From contig JAUQWT010000112.1 of the NCBI GenBank assembly GCA_030835005.1, positions 1 through 32,929 on the forward strand: 32,929 bases of DNA. The letters are read 5' to 3'. The notes below the pieces were generated by a model, which worked only from the letters and a program-made list of their open reading frames with translations, was not told where the DNA came from and did not search any database. The DNA is from Ignavibacteria bacterium (lineage in GTDB: Bacteria; Bacteroidota; Ignavibacteria; Tepidaquicellales; OLB5). This document shows, in pieces, positions 20,150-29,649 of this stretch (its first letter is position 1; every line of letters begins with the position of its first letter). Both the position numbers and the translations under genes were made by a program.

Positions 20150-20181
20150 AAAATGCCATTTACAGTTGTAAATGGCATTTT
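20150..20181 (-). terminator. Strong hairpin, probably a terminator of the PorV-like gene
   Basis: Perfect 14-bp stem AAAATGCCATTTAC-agtt-GTAAATGGCATTTT, A-rich on the left and T-rich on the right; could act on both strands. Confidence 0.75.
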
Positions 20182-20210
20182 CAAATAAAGTTTTCAACTA
20201 GCTATGCATT

Positions 20211-21272
20211 TTAGAATCCGATAGTCAAAGAGAACCACTGGTTTGCATTAAACCGTTGGGTAACTCTGTAAGCATAATCAAGCCCTAATTTTAAATTCCC
20301 AAAAGGATACTGAAGCCCTACACCAAAAGAAGGTCCGAACAGATTCTGATCTTTCTTGACCAGTCCGTCTTCAGCCTTATAATCAGGTGTAAAAGCATAT
20401 GCACCTCTTAAGAAGACATAGTTGTTATAGTTGTATTCCAGTCCAACTCTGTATTCATCGCTTGAAAAGTTATTGTTCTGGAAAGTAGTTGATAACTGGA
20501 CGTTATTCTTTTTGCCAATTGGAAGATCGTAAGATATACCGATTTCCAGTGTTGTCGGCAAAGAGAAGTCCTGTAAAGTTATCCTTCTTGGTTCAGTAGC
20601 AGTTCCAACGCTTCCGGCAGGAGAATAATTCTGCTCCAGCGCAATACCATCAAACCTCATAGATGGACCGAAGTTCTTCAAAGCAACGCCGAATTTGAGT
20701 CCGGATTTACCTGCAAGGTACTGCAAACCGAAATCAAATGCATAACCGGTAGCAGAAACAGTGGAGATCTGTTCATAAATGATCTTTACAGTTGTCCCGA
20801 AAAGAATCTTATCAGACATCTTTCTTGAGTAAGAAAGCGAAGTAGTCAAATAAGTTGGAGACCATGTTTCTCCCGTACCATCAGGACTCTCCAAAGTGGT
20901 AACCAGCTCATCACCAAAACTAAGTGTCTTCAAGCTGGCACCAATAACTCCCAGGTTGCCCAGATTAACGGCACCTGCAACATAGTTTACATCAATATCA
21001 GCAATATATTTCATATGTGATGCAAGTACTTCAGTCTGATTGGTCATCATTGATAACCCCGCAGGATTCCAGTACATTGCATCTACTCCGGTAATAGATG
21101 ATATCATTGAACCACTGAGTGAAGTTCCTTTAGAGCCTACAGGTATCAGTAATTCCGGAGCTGCAGATGTACCATATTTACTGCGGTCACCTGCGAAGCC
21201 TATGCTGCCTGCAATCAATAAAGCTATCATTGCAATTTTAGCAGTTTGAATTATTTTATAATATGATTTCAT
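20211..21272 (-). CDS. PorV/PorQ-family outer-membrane protein
   Basis: Start revised from 21314 to ATG at 21272 (MKSYYKIIQTAKIAMIALLIAGSIGFAG) because an AAAGGAG SD lies upstream. SSITGVDAMYWNPAGLSMM and a terminal beta-barrel strand match PorV/PorQ-like proteins. Confidence 0.82.
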   Translation of the reverse strand: MKSYYKIIQTAKIAMIALLIAGSIGFAGDRSKYGTSAAPELLIPVGSKGTSLSGSMISSITGVDAMYWNPAGLSMMTNQTEVLASHMKYIADIDVNYVAGAVNLGNLGVIGASLKTLSFGDELVTTLESPDGTGETWSPTYLTTSLSYSRKMSDKILFGTTVKIIYEQISTVSATGYAFDFGLQYLAGKSGLKFGVALKNFGPSMRFDGIALEQNYSPAGSVGTATEPRRITLQDFSLPTTLEIGISYDLPIGKKNNVQLSTTFQNNNFSSDEYRVGLEYNYNNYVFLRGAYAFTPDYKAEDGLVKKDQNLFGPSFGVGLQYPFGNLKLGLDYAYRVTQRFNANQWFSLTIGF

Positions 21273-21303
21273 TTTGTGCTCCTTTAGTTTTTCAAAAAAG
21301 TGT

Positions 21304-24300
21304 TTAGAACGCATCTAGTCTTTCCTCCGGAGTAAATATCGCAAGCTTAATTGTTTTTGTACCAATACCGGGTGCATCAATGAAAGCAATATATATACCA
21401 CTTGCAATCGGTATTCTATCTGTATTCAGAAGGTCCCAATTAATTGATGTGTTATTATCATTCTTTTGGATCATTCTGATTAGATTACCATTTAACGAAT
21501 AAAGATAAATGGTAGCCTGTTTTGGCATATTCATGAATTTAACAAACCTGTCAAACGAGCTTGTTTCCTGAGCATGACCGCCATAATACGGATTTGGCAC
21601 AACCCTCACTTTTTCTAATTCGCCTCTTTCATTTGCTAAAGCAACACTTCCTAAAGTTGGAGCTACTGTTGAAACTTCCGTAACTGTTACTGTACCGGGG
21701 CTCTGTTGATATTTGAGCTGTGTATACGGAATAACAGTCATCACATCGCCATTCTGGTATGCAGGGTTTCCGCCGTTTAACAACCTTGGCCACCATACAT
21801 ACAATACGTCCATCTGCCCAAACTGCGTTGCAAAGTTTATATTCTTTGTAGTATAGAATGTGCTCTGGACATCTGAATAGTTGGAGTACATAATGTATAT
21901 CATTTCCAACCCGCCATCAGGCTGTGCTTTGGGGTTCCAGGTTCCGCTGGAGTCTCCATCAAAGAATGCCACATTAACCTGTCTTGGCGTAGTGGTGTTA
22001 GTATCCAAAGGATCGTCGATTTCCACTTTAAACGGAACGTCAACATAATCACGGAACGGAGAGTTATTAACTGCACCCATATACCTGTATGCTTTCTGTG
22101 TCTGTCCAAAGGTTATCTTAACCCTTTTTAATGAATAAGTTTTAATGAATGTTGTATCTATTCTGCTTTTAAAGTTATTCTTGAAATTACGAATAGTCGG
22201 CCATGAAAGCCCCATCGATACACTCTGCATTGGTTTGTAATTACCAGTAGGATAATTCACAAAAGAGAGAGTATCAACACCGGCAAAGTTTATGTTACTG
22301 TTGCTGTAAGTCCAGCCTTTGCCGGAAGTTTGAGCACCAACTCCAGGGTCTCTTATGACACCCATATTGTACCTGTTTATAGTATCGGCTTTGAATAATA
22401 TTCCATCAATTACGTATGCATTATTATCAAGAATAGATTTGTTTCTGGATCCCCAGACCAAAGTATCAACCTGAGTATTGTTAATGATCCTAACAATGTT
22501 AAAAGTAGTATCAGGATTGAATACCTGCTGATACCTTGCAGAAATTACTCTCTTCGGATCCAAAACAATTGGTACAAAGCCTCTATCAATCCTGTTGGTT
22601 ACTAAAGTATCACCGAAGTTATTAATGAAGTTAGAACCTAATGTAGGGTAATTCGGAATAACTTCAAAAACCTGAGATCCAATGGGATTCTTGAGTACTT
22701 TGTATGGCGGTAAAGCATGCCTGTTCACACCGTATGCAACAACTGCAAATTTATAGGTAGTACCATTAATAAAAAAGTTGTTTACGCCAGGTGGGAATGC
22801 ATTTTGTGTTAAACTAATATGCCTAGAAATTCCTGAATTTGTGCCTAATGCAGTTGGCTTATATTCCCACACATTTGAGCCATTTGGCTGGAGTGTTTCA
22901 ACAGAATCCATAACAGTTGTTATGCTGTCAACTAAATCATATATGGCAAGCAATCTTCTGTCTTCAGGATTATCTCCGCCTGTTCCCGGTTTGATCTGAT
23001 AAATCTCGTAACCCTGGAACTTCCATGAACCTGTCAAATCGATCTTATCAAATTCATCGTATGCTTCAGAAATACTCGACCAATATAATGTAACCGCACC
23101 ATTTCCATCCGCAACTGCATTAACCTGTGGTGGCGGAGGAAGAGGTATTGAACGGAAATTCAGGTCATAAATTCTCTGAACTCTATCAGCATTATTCAAT
23201 AACACGCAAACACTCTGGAAGTTATCACTGCCGATACCAACAAAGCATCCTATAACTACTGTTTGTGTATCATTGGAATGCATTGTGAATGGTCCGCTGT
23301 TCTGCAGGAATCTTCCGTCATGTGATGCACTATCAAACCAGCCGGTTCTTGTACATGCGTTTCCGGGATACATAAAAAGTGTTGGCTGTCCTGAAGTTGG
23401 ATTAATTCTTGGTCTTCCGCAGCCATCCAAGCCTTTCATTAGATTATAACCGGCACTGTATTCATCCGGGTCATTATTACACGGATCTGGTGCCGAGTTG
23501 ATGAAATAATTGAAGCCTGTTAGCCCTAACTTAATATATCCAACCAATGTATCATATGGAAGGAAGGCAGAATCTGAAGGATTGCCTGTTTGTAATATCG
23601 GACTCTGCAAATACCTGTAACCAATGGCTGGCGGCGGAGTTCCGTAATTACAATCGTTGTTATCTGCATTATATACAAAAGCTACGTTCTTATTAGTATC
23701 ACAACCCACTGCATCGTCACCGGCTCCGCAGGAACCGTTTCCAACATCTGCGTCATCAAACACTGAAATGTAAGTACTATCCCACTGATCATTGCTTCTG
23801 TTAATAACATGCCACTTAACAAAATACATATCTGTTAAGCCGGGAGAGTTAAACTGAAACGCCAATTGCTGAACTTCAACACCCATAGGAGGTGTCCCTC
23901 CGGGTAATGAGATCTGGGCTTGGTGTGTATTGTTTGTACAATTTGTATAATCCTGATATATCATGAACGATATTTCATCAGGCCTTGCCTCACTGTTGCC
24001 GATTCCTGGCCTGTCTCCATCAAAAGACGGCTGATAACCGGGGATTCCGTTAACTTCAACATAGGGCGCACCAAGATCTACAGGCCATGTGGACCACGCA
24101 TCATAAGTAAATGTGTAGTTTCTTCCGCCTGCCAATTTGGTTTTAGTTCCACCTTCGGATAATGTCGGGTCAGTCAGCTGAACGTAATAAATCCTGAAAC
24201 GCGGATCATTGCATACTGATTGAGGTGTAACTTGTCCCAACACGGGAATATTGCCCGGAGTGAAATGCGATGCATAGGCAGCAACAGCTGTTTTAATCGC

Positions 24301-24603
24301 ACCATTGATCTTAGCGCCGACCCATATTCCGGAAGTATAATTTATTGTTTTTCTGTTTGGTGAACTAACCGGCCATATCATACCTGCATCAGAAGTCGGG
24401 AAAGTGATAAAGTCATAGTTAAATATTCCGTCAGATCTGAATGTAGTATTAATATTATTTCCCTGCATAAATAACTGTTGAATACTTGCATCGGTAGTTA
24501 TCACAGGGAGATTCTTAGGCTTGTCTGCAAACGAATTACTTCCAATGAGCAGAAATGCTAATATCAGAAGAAGTATTTTATTATTTTTAACGTATTTATT
24601 CAT
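21304..24603 (-). CDS. Large exported protein (1099 aa) with a VVPNPYY...SGIYIAFIDAPGIGTKTIKLAIF C-terminal domain
   Basis: Signal peptide (ILLLILAFLLIGSNSFA) and a C-terminal FlgD-Ig/T9SS-like domain with a non-standard tail (TPEERLDAF). Confidence 0.8.
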   Translation of the reverse strand: MNKYVKNNKILLLILAFLLIGSNSFADKPKNLPVITTDASIQQLFMQGNNINTTFRSDGIFNYDFITFPTSDAGMIWPVSSPNRKTINYTSGIWVGAKINGAIKTAVAAYASHFTPGNIPVLGQVTPQSVCNDPRFRIYYVQLTDPTLSEGGTKTKLAGGRNYTFTYDAWSTWPVDLGAPYVEVNGIPGYQPSFDGDRPGIGNSEARPDEISFMIYQDYTNCTNNTHQAQISLPGGTPPMGVEVQQLAFQFNSPGLTDMYFVKWHVINRSNDQWDSTYISVFDDADVGNGSCGAGDDAVGCDTNKNVAFVYNADNNDCNYGTPPPAIGYRYLQSPILQTGNPSDSAFLPYDTLVGYIKLGLTGFNYFINSAPDPCNNDPDEYSAGYNLMKGLDGCGRPRINPTSGQPTLFMYPGNACTRTGWFDSASHDGRFLQNSGPFTMHSNDTQTVVIGCFVGIGSDNFQSVCVLLNNADRVQRIYDLNFRSIPLPPPPQVNAVADGNGAVTLYWSSISEAYDEFDKIDLTGSWKFQGYEIYQIKPGTGGDNPEDRRLLAIYDLVDSITTVMDSVETLQPNGSNVWEYKPTALGTNSGISRHISLTQNAFPPGVNNFFINGTTYKFAVVAYGVNRHALPPYKVLKNPIGSQVFEVIPNYPTLGSNFINNFGDTLVTNRIDRGFVPIVLDPKRVISARYQQVFNPDTTFNIVRIINNTQVDTLVWGSRNKSILDNNAYVIDGILFKADTINRYNMGVIRDPGVGAQTSGKGWTYSNSNINFAGVDTLSFVNYPTGNYKPMQSVSMGLSWPTIRNFKNNFKSRIDTTFIKTYSLKRVKITFGQTQKAYRYMGAVNNSPFRDYVDVPFKVEIDDPLDTNTTTPRQVNVAFFDGDSSGTWNPKAQPDGGLEMIYIMYSNYSDVQSTFYTTKNINFATQFGQMDVLYVWWPRLLNGGNPAYQNGDVMTVIPYTQLKYQQSPGTVTVTEVSTVAPTLGSVALANERGELEKVRVVPNPYYGGHAQETSSFDRFVKFMNMPKQATIYLYSLNGNLIRMIQKNDNNTSINWDLLNTDRIPIASGIYIAFIDAPGIGTKTIKLAIFTPEERLDAF

Positions 24604-24624
24604 AGTCTAATTATTTTCCAGATT

Positions 24625-27594
24625 TTAGTTAAAAAATAATCTAAGTCCGAGCCTTATTTGTCTTGGCGGGCCATAGTTGTTAATAGCATGTGATCTGATA
24701 TTATAAAGCCTTACTGCTTCGGGGCCGTTTTGCTGCGCCCATTGCTTTCCGGGAAAACTATCAAGCCATCCGGTATAACCGGCTTCACCTGAACCATCAA
24801 AAACAGCATTTATCAATTCCTGATCAAGTACATTTAATGCCAGGAGATAAATGTTAGCATTAAGTTTATCGAATATCTTTACTGACTTATCAATCTTCAG
24901 ATCGAGTTTATAATTCCATGGGTAATATGCTGAATTGATCGGAGCAATTGGCTGGTTGCCCTGAAGACCGGAAACAACACCCAGTGGATCTGTAGAATTA
25001 TTCTGTGGAGTATATGGCCTGCCTGAATTAAAGCTGAATAGTACGTTTATTCCGAGTCTGGAAAGTACTCCGCCCCAGAATCCTTTGGGTACATCGTCTG
25101 TTCCCCATCTGTAATCAAGCTCAACAGCGCCGGTATGCCTCTGATCAAAATCAAGCGCATTCGGAAGTTTCGGCGGCTCATCGCCGTTGTATGCAACATT
25201 GCTTAAAGTGTTAATATCCGAACCGGTTCCAGATGCGAAGGCTAGTCCATAAGAAATAGAAGCCCTTAACCTGTTGATCCTTCTGAGATCAAGGCTAAAA
25301 TCTAATCCTCTTATGATACCAAAATCACCGTTGTCATATATCGCAAAACCATAAGAAAGATCATATGCTTTAATATTTTTTGCCTGTATGAGATCTGATG
25401 TTTCTTTATAGTAAGCAGTCAAGCCTAAGGTCAGGTAATCACCTGCACTGTGCTTAATACCCAACTCATAAGCAGTCGTCTTTTCGGGTTTAAGCAACGG
25501 ATTATTAAATATAGTAAAATATCCTACACCGCCGTCAGCAAGATCCCTTAAGACTCTCTGATTTGTGTAAAGATTCTCTAAAGCCGGCAACTGGACAAAT
25601 TTTCCATATTGTGCATGGAAAACAGTCTTATCAGTTATCGGGAATGAGAACCCAAGACGCGGACTTACTATAATAGTCTTATCTACCTTTACGAAATCTG
25701 AGCCATTAAACTGGCCATCTGGTCCCTTTAAATCCTGGTAATCAATAGGAACTGTAGTATTTGGATCAAGATAATCAACCCTTATACCCAAATTTGTGTT
25801 AAAATAACTGAACTCCATCTTATCAAGGAAGTAGAAAGCTCCAACCCTTGGTTTCAATGGACCTTCTGTAACATTAAGTCCTGCATTGTCCAAATAATCA
25901 ACATCCGATTCATTGCCAAATGGATCATACCCAAACGCATTCAGAAAAGCTGCATTACCGTCATCATCCGAAATAACCGGAGTATTTACAACAAAACCGG
26001 ATGAATCACTGTACTTGTTGTAATTAATAGTAGAATATGAAAGAGGATTCACATCGTACATCCTGATCTTATATTGCTTGTACTCACCGCCAAATTTCAA
26101 CTCATGATTACCAAATTTCTTTGTTAATACCTGGTGAGTGAAATTCAGGTTAAAGGCTAGCTGGTCTGTTTTTCTTTTTCCAAACAAATTATTAGCAAAT
26201 ACTGTAATTCCTGCAAGATCATACGGATTTCTGAAAACTCCAAAGTTCACGTTATTCGAGATCGAACTTCCGTTTGAACCTAAACCGGGAATCACGTTTG
26301 TATCACCAACTGCCAAATACCATGGATACGTCCATTGACCATTGCGATCCTTGTAAGTTTCATCCATACTGAATAAGCCAGGAGAGCCAACTGATGTTGA
26401 CCTCAGGTATGATGCCTGAAGATCATAAAAAGTCTTTGAACCGAACAATTGATTTATTTTGAAAAATCCCTGTTGATTCTCATCTTTGATCTTCGGATTC
26501 ATGAATGAATTATAAAGCCCAAATGAACCTACCCACTGCCTTGATTTTTCAATATTACCGCTGTATCCGGCTGTAAGGTTGATCTGTACTTTACCTTTAG
26601 TCATTTCATCGATGCTAATTATAGTCTTGCCTGTCCATGAGTGTCCGTCTCTTGAAAAATTAGGCAAAATTCCGTCCGGTGACCACAACAAAGCAACGTC
26701 TGTACTTACAGGCTGATCAACCAGGAAATATTGTCTTTCATAATTACCGAAGATACTCCAGTATTTAGCAAGTTTCTTTGTCGGGATAACCGGTCCGCCT
26801 AAACTGACACTATATATATTGTAACCTTGTGACCTTTTGCCAGCAATAAAATCTGATACAAGGTCAACAGATCCTGAAAATTTAGTTGAAGCCGATTTTG
26901 TAGTTACATTAATAACACCGCTAAGTACATTTCCATATTCAGCGCTGAAACCGCCTGTTAAAACTGCGAGTTCCTGCAATGCACCATTAGACACATTTGC
27001 AGTAGATGTCCTGTCAAGCGGATTATTTGTAACTATACCGTCAATTATGATCTGGGTCTCACCATCTCTTCCGCCGCGGATATTGATGTTCTGTCCCTTT
27101 TCATCCTGGACAATACCGCTTGTCTTTGCAACAATATTTTCGATTCCTCTGATACCGCCTTCATCAATTGTAGTTGAGCTGATAATCTTTCCGCTTCCAT
27201 TATCAATCGTCTTGCGCTTTGCAATAATAACAGTAGTATCAAGAACAACGCCGCCTTGGGACATTGTAAAATTCACTTCAGTATTAATATCAGCGCTCAC
27301 TTTTACATCTTTTTGGATCTGAGATTCGTATCCAACATACGAACATTTTACGGAATAAGTACCAACGGGAACGTTCAATATTGCATATTGACCGCTCTCA
27401 TCAGTACCTGAGCGGAATTGAGTACCCTCAATCTCGACCCTGGCGCCAATAAGCAATTCGCCTTTGTCATCTCTGACAACACCGGTAACCTTACCTGTGG
27501 TGCCATAGAATTCAAAGCCGGAGCTCAATGTATCCGTAACTTTAAACGCAAGAATTAGAAGAAGGGCTAAAAAGAAATGGTTAAATAGCCTCAT
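24625..27594 (-). CDS. TonB-dependent receptor with N-terminal carboxypeptidase-regulatory-like domain
   Basis: GKVTGVVRDDKGELLIGARVEIEGTQFRSGTDESGQYAILNVPVGTYSVKCSYVGYESQ, plug domain (NINIRGGRDGETQIIIDGI, GFSAEYGNVLSGVINVTTKS), terminal RQIRLGLRLFFN. SD GGAGGT upstream. Confidence 0.93.
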   Translation of the reverse strand: MRLFNHFFLALLLILAFKVTDTLSSGFEFYGTTGKVTGVVRDDKGELLIGARVEIEGTQFRSGTDESGQYAILNVPVGTYSVKCSYVGYESQIQKDVKVSADINTEVNFTMSQGGVVLDTTVIIAKRKTIDNGSGKIISSTTIDEGGIRGIENIVAKTSGIVQDEKGQNINIRGGRDGETQIIIDGIVTNNPLDRTSTANVSNGALQELAVLTGGFSAEYGNVLSGVINVTTKSASTKFSGSVDLVSDFIAGKRSQGYNIYSVSLGGPVIPTKKLAKYWSIFGNYERQYFLVDQPVSTDVALLWSPDGILPNFSRDGHSWTGKTIISIDEMTKGKVQINLTAGYSGNIEKSRQWVGSFGLYNSFMNPKIKDENQQGFFKINQLFGSKTFYDLQASYLRSTSVGSPGLFSMDETYKDRNGQWTYPWYLAVGDTNVIPGLGSNGSSISNNVNFGVFRNPYDLAGITVFANNLFGKRKTDQLAFNLNFTHQVLTKKFGNHELKFGGEYKQYKIRMYDVNPLSYSTINYNKYSDSSGFVVNTPVISDDDGNAAFLNAFGYDPFGNESDVDYLDNAGLNVTEGPLKPRVGAFYFLDKMEFSYFNTNLGIRVDYLDPNTTVPIDYQDLKGPDGQFNGSDFVKVDKTIIVSPRLGFSFPITDKTVFHAQYGKFVQLPALENLYTNQRVLRDLADGGVGYFTIFNNPLLKPEKTTAYELGIKHSAGDYLTLGLTAYYKETSDLIQAKNIKAYDLSYGFAIYDNGDFGIIRGLDFSLDLRRINRLRASISYGLAFASGTGSDINTLSNVAYNGDEPPKLPNALDFDQRHTGAVELDYRWGTDDVPKGFWGGVLSRLGINVLFSFNSGRPYTPQNNSTDPLGVVSGLQGNQPIAPINSAYYPWNYKLDLKIDKSVKIFDKLNANIYLLALNVLDQELINAVFDGSGEAGYTGWLDSFPGKQWAQQNGPEAVRLYNIRSHAINNYGPPRQIRLGLRLFFN

Positions 27595-27625
27595 TTATAT
27601 TACCTCCGATTTATTATTCAAAGAA

Positions 27626-27654
27626 AGCCCCGGCTAATTAGATTAACCAGGGCT
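27626..27654 (-). terminator. Hairpin between T9SS cargo gene and TonB-receptor gene (terminator or attenuator)
   Basis: Minus strand AGCCCTGGTTAA-tctaa-TTAGCCGGGGCT with two G-T pairs, then TTTCTTTG. Confidence 0.6.
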
Positions 27655-27670
27655 GACTTCTTAATTAAGA

Positions 27671-29443
27671 TTATTTTACAAGTATCATTTTTTTAGTTTC
27701 AGTAAATTCTCCGGCTTTTAAAGTATAGAAGTAAATTCCGCTTGCAAGGTTTGAAGCTGAAAATTCTACTTCTTTTACGCCGGCAGTTACTGCCTGATTA
27801 TTTGCCAATGTTGCAACAAGTTTTCCGGTCACATCATAAACCAGCAAAGATACATTGCTTGCTTTTGGAACTGAGAACCTGATCTTTGTATTTGGGTTAA
27901 ACGGATTCGGGTAATTCTGTTTTAATGAAAATCCGTTTGGAACCTCATTGGAAATATTGCTTATACCAATTATGCCTCCGGTTTCAGGATTGTACTTTCT
28001 GTAGATCTGCCATACCGGACAGGTTGGTGTAGTAGTGTTGGTAAAGCTTGTTGAACCAGGGCATTCTGATAACTGATAAGTTATCGAAATAGCTGTTGGT
28101 GTATTTCCGGTTACAGATACAGAAGGATAAATTTCATCAAGTGCAGCTGTATTCGTTAAATTACGCGGTGAGCTCCATGTTGCACCGTTATCATCTGAAT
28201 ACTGAACATAAATATCACTATAGTTATACGATCCGTCGCCGCTGTAACTTGTGCTGTTAACTGTATCAAGCTGAACGCCTGAATAAACAACAAAAAGCCT
28301 GGAACCGTCTGAAGAATATGCAAGGCTGGGATGTGACATAGCTGTCATTCCAACCTGAATGTTTCTCAGACTATTATTGAACACGTTCGTATCTGCCATA
28401 GGAAGATAGTTCGCATGATCAACAACTTTTACTGCAGTACCTCCGTTTATTGTCGGGTTATAGAACATCAATTTATAACCGCCTGCTGTTCCGAAGTTAC
28501 CTGTTAATAATGTACCAAAAGCCCAGCATAAATTACCGGTTGGGCTGTAGATCATATCAGCATTAAACCAAGGGGCTACAGGAGTACCGTTAACAATTGT
28601 ACCTTCTGAAAAAGCTGTTTGTTCAGAACCAAATGAAGAACCGCCGTCAGTTGATTCTTTATAGACCAATTTAGTAGGAGCTGTTGCAAACCAATAACCT
28701 ACTGCAACTTTTCCGCTGCCGTTAGAAGCACAATACTGCCTTGCATTAGCCGGAACGCCTGTAAACAATACAGAAACAGGACCATAAGTATTTGTACTAG
28801 TATTATACTTTGCAAAATAAATAGAATCTGCAGTACCGCCGCCAAGCCATGCGCATGCAACCTCTGTTGCACTTACAGGCCAGCCAAAATTGTCACTTCC
28901 GGCACCTGTTGGCACCAATGTGCTTGTAAAAGAACCTGCACCAAGCTGAACATCAACTCCGGTATAGCCTCTTCTTGCACCTGCGACAAACTGCCTTCCT
29001 GTCAAAACAGGAGTTCTTGAGCCGTTTACAATCATTGGATGCAGATCCGGATAAGCGTTTCCGTCAGGATTAACTAAAATTGCATCGCCGGTTCCCCAAA
29101 TTCCTCCGTTATTAAATGAATACTGATAAAACGATCTTCTGGCTGTTGATAACTGAGCGTTGACTGAATCCGTCTGATCTCCGGTAACGATAACAGTATC
29201 ACCGCTGATCCAGATCCTGTGAAGGTTATTACCATTAGTTACATAATCATAATAGCCTCCCATGCCCTGAACGCTTCCAAGTGTATCAACCAAGCCTGAT
29301 GGCTTATATGTTGAAGGAGCCTTTGACTCAATTACATTATTTCCTGTTTCCTTTGCATCGCTAAGCCTTTTAGGGCCGCCGACATTATAAGACATTGCTG
29401 CAATAAATGTTACAGCAACGACAAACAGAATCAATCTTTTCAT
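27671..29443 (-). CDS. T9SS type A sorting domain-containing protein with Asp-box-like repeats (paralog A, 590 aa)
   Basis: C-terminus NYPNPFNPNTKIRFSVPKASNVSLLVYDVTGKLVATL...GIYFYTLKAGEFTETKKMILVK; YSDDNGATWSSPRNLT and STDGGSSFGSE Asp-box-like motifs; signal peptide. Confidence 0.9.
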   Translation of the reverse strand: MKRLILFVVAVTFIAAMSYNVGGPKRLSDAKETGNNVIESKAPSTYKPSGLVDTLGSVQGMGGYYDYVTNGNNLHRIWISGDTVIVTGDQTDSVNAQLSTARRSFYQYSFNNGGIWGTGDAILVNPDGNAYPDLHPMIVNGSRTPVLTGRQFVAGARRGYTGVDVQLGAGSFTSTLVPTGAGSDNFGWPVSATEVACAWLGGGTADSIYFAKYNTSTNTYGPVSVLFTGVPANARQYCASNGSGKVAVGYWFATAPTKLVYKESTDGGSSFGSEQTAFSEGTIVNGTPVAPWFNADMIYSPTGNLCWAFGTLLTGNFGTAGGYKLMFYNPTINGGTAVKVVDHANYLPMADTNVFNNSLRNIQVGMTAMSHPSLAYSSDGSRLFVVYSGVQLDTVNSTSYSGDGSYNYSDIYVQYSDDNGATWSSPRNLTNTAALDEIYPSVSVTGNTPTAISITYQLSECPGSTSFTNTTTPTCPVWQIYRKYNPETGGIIGISNISNEVPNGFSLKQNYPNPFNPNTKIRFSVPKASNVSLLVYDVTGKLVATLANNQAVTAGVKEVEFSASNLASGIYFYTLKAGEFTETKKMILVK

Positions 29444-29497
29444 TTCACTGCCTTTCGTTAAGTTAATATTTGTTGTTTTTATGAATAATTCTAAATA

Positions 29498-29526
29498 AAT
29501 ATAATTGAAATATCTTATGAAGTCAA
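29498..29526 (-). promoter_or_regulatory. Candidate sigma70-like promoter for paralog A
   Basis: Minus strand TTGACT (29526-29521), 17-nt spacer, TATATT (29503-29498); 55 nt upstream of the start codon. Confidence 0.45.
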
Positions 29527-29606
29527 GTATATTTTAAGAAATTATTAAGTGCTTATTATACAAAGATTTTAATTTTCGAGTGCGTAAGTGTCTGACATTT
29601 TTTGAT

Positions 29607-29639
29607 AAAAAAAAGGGGCAAATTCAACATTTGCCCCTT
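29607..29639 (-). terminator. Rho-independent terminator after paralog B
   Basis: 11-bp stem AAGGGGCAAAT / ATTTGCCCCTT with 5-nt loop, followed by a T tract on the minus strand. Confidence 0.88.
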
Positions 29640-29649
29640 CTGTTTTTGC

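Noticed and set aside
26837-27322. 161-aa plus-strand ORF
   Set aside because: Entirely antisense to the plug/N-terminal region of the TonB-dependent receptor; composition is consistent with a shadow ORF.
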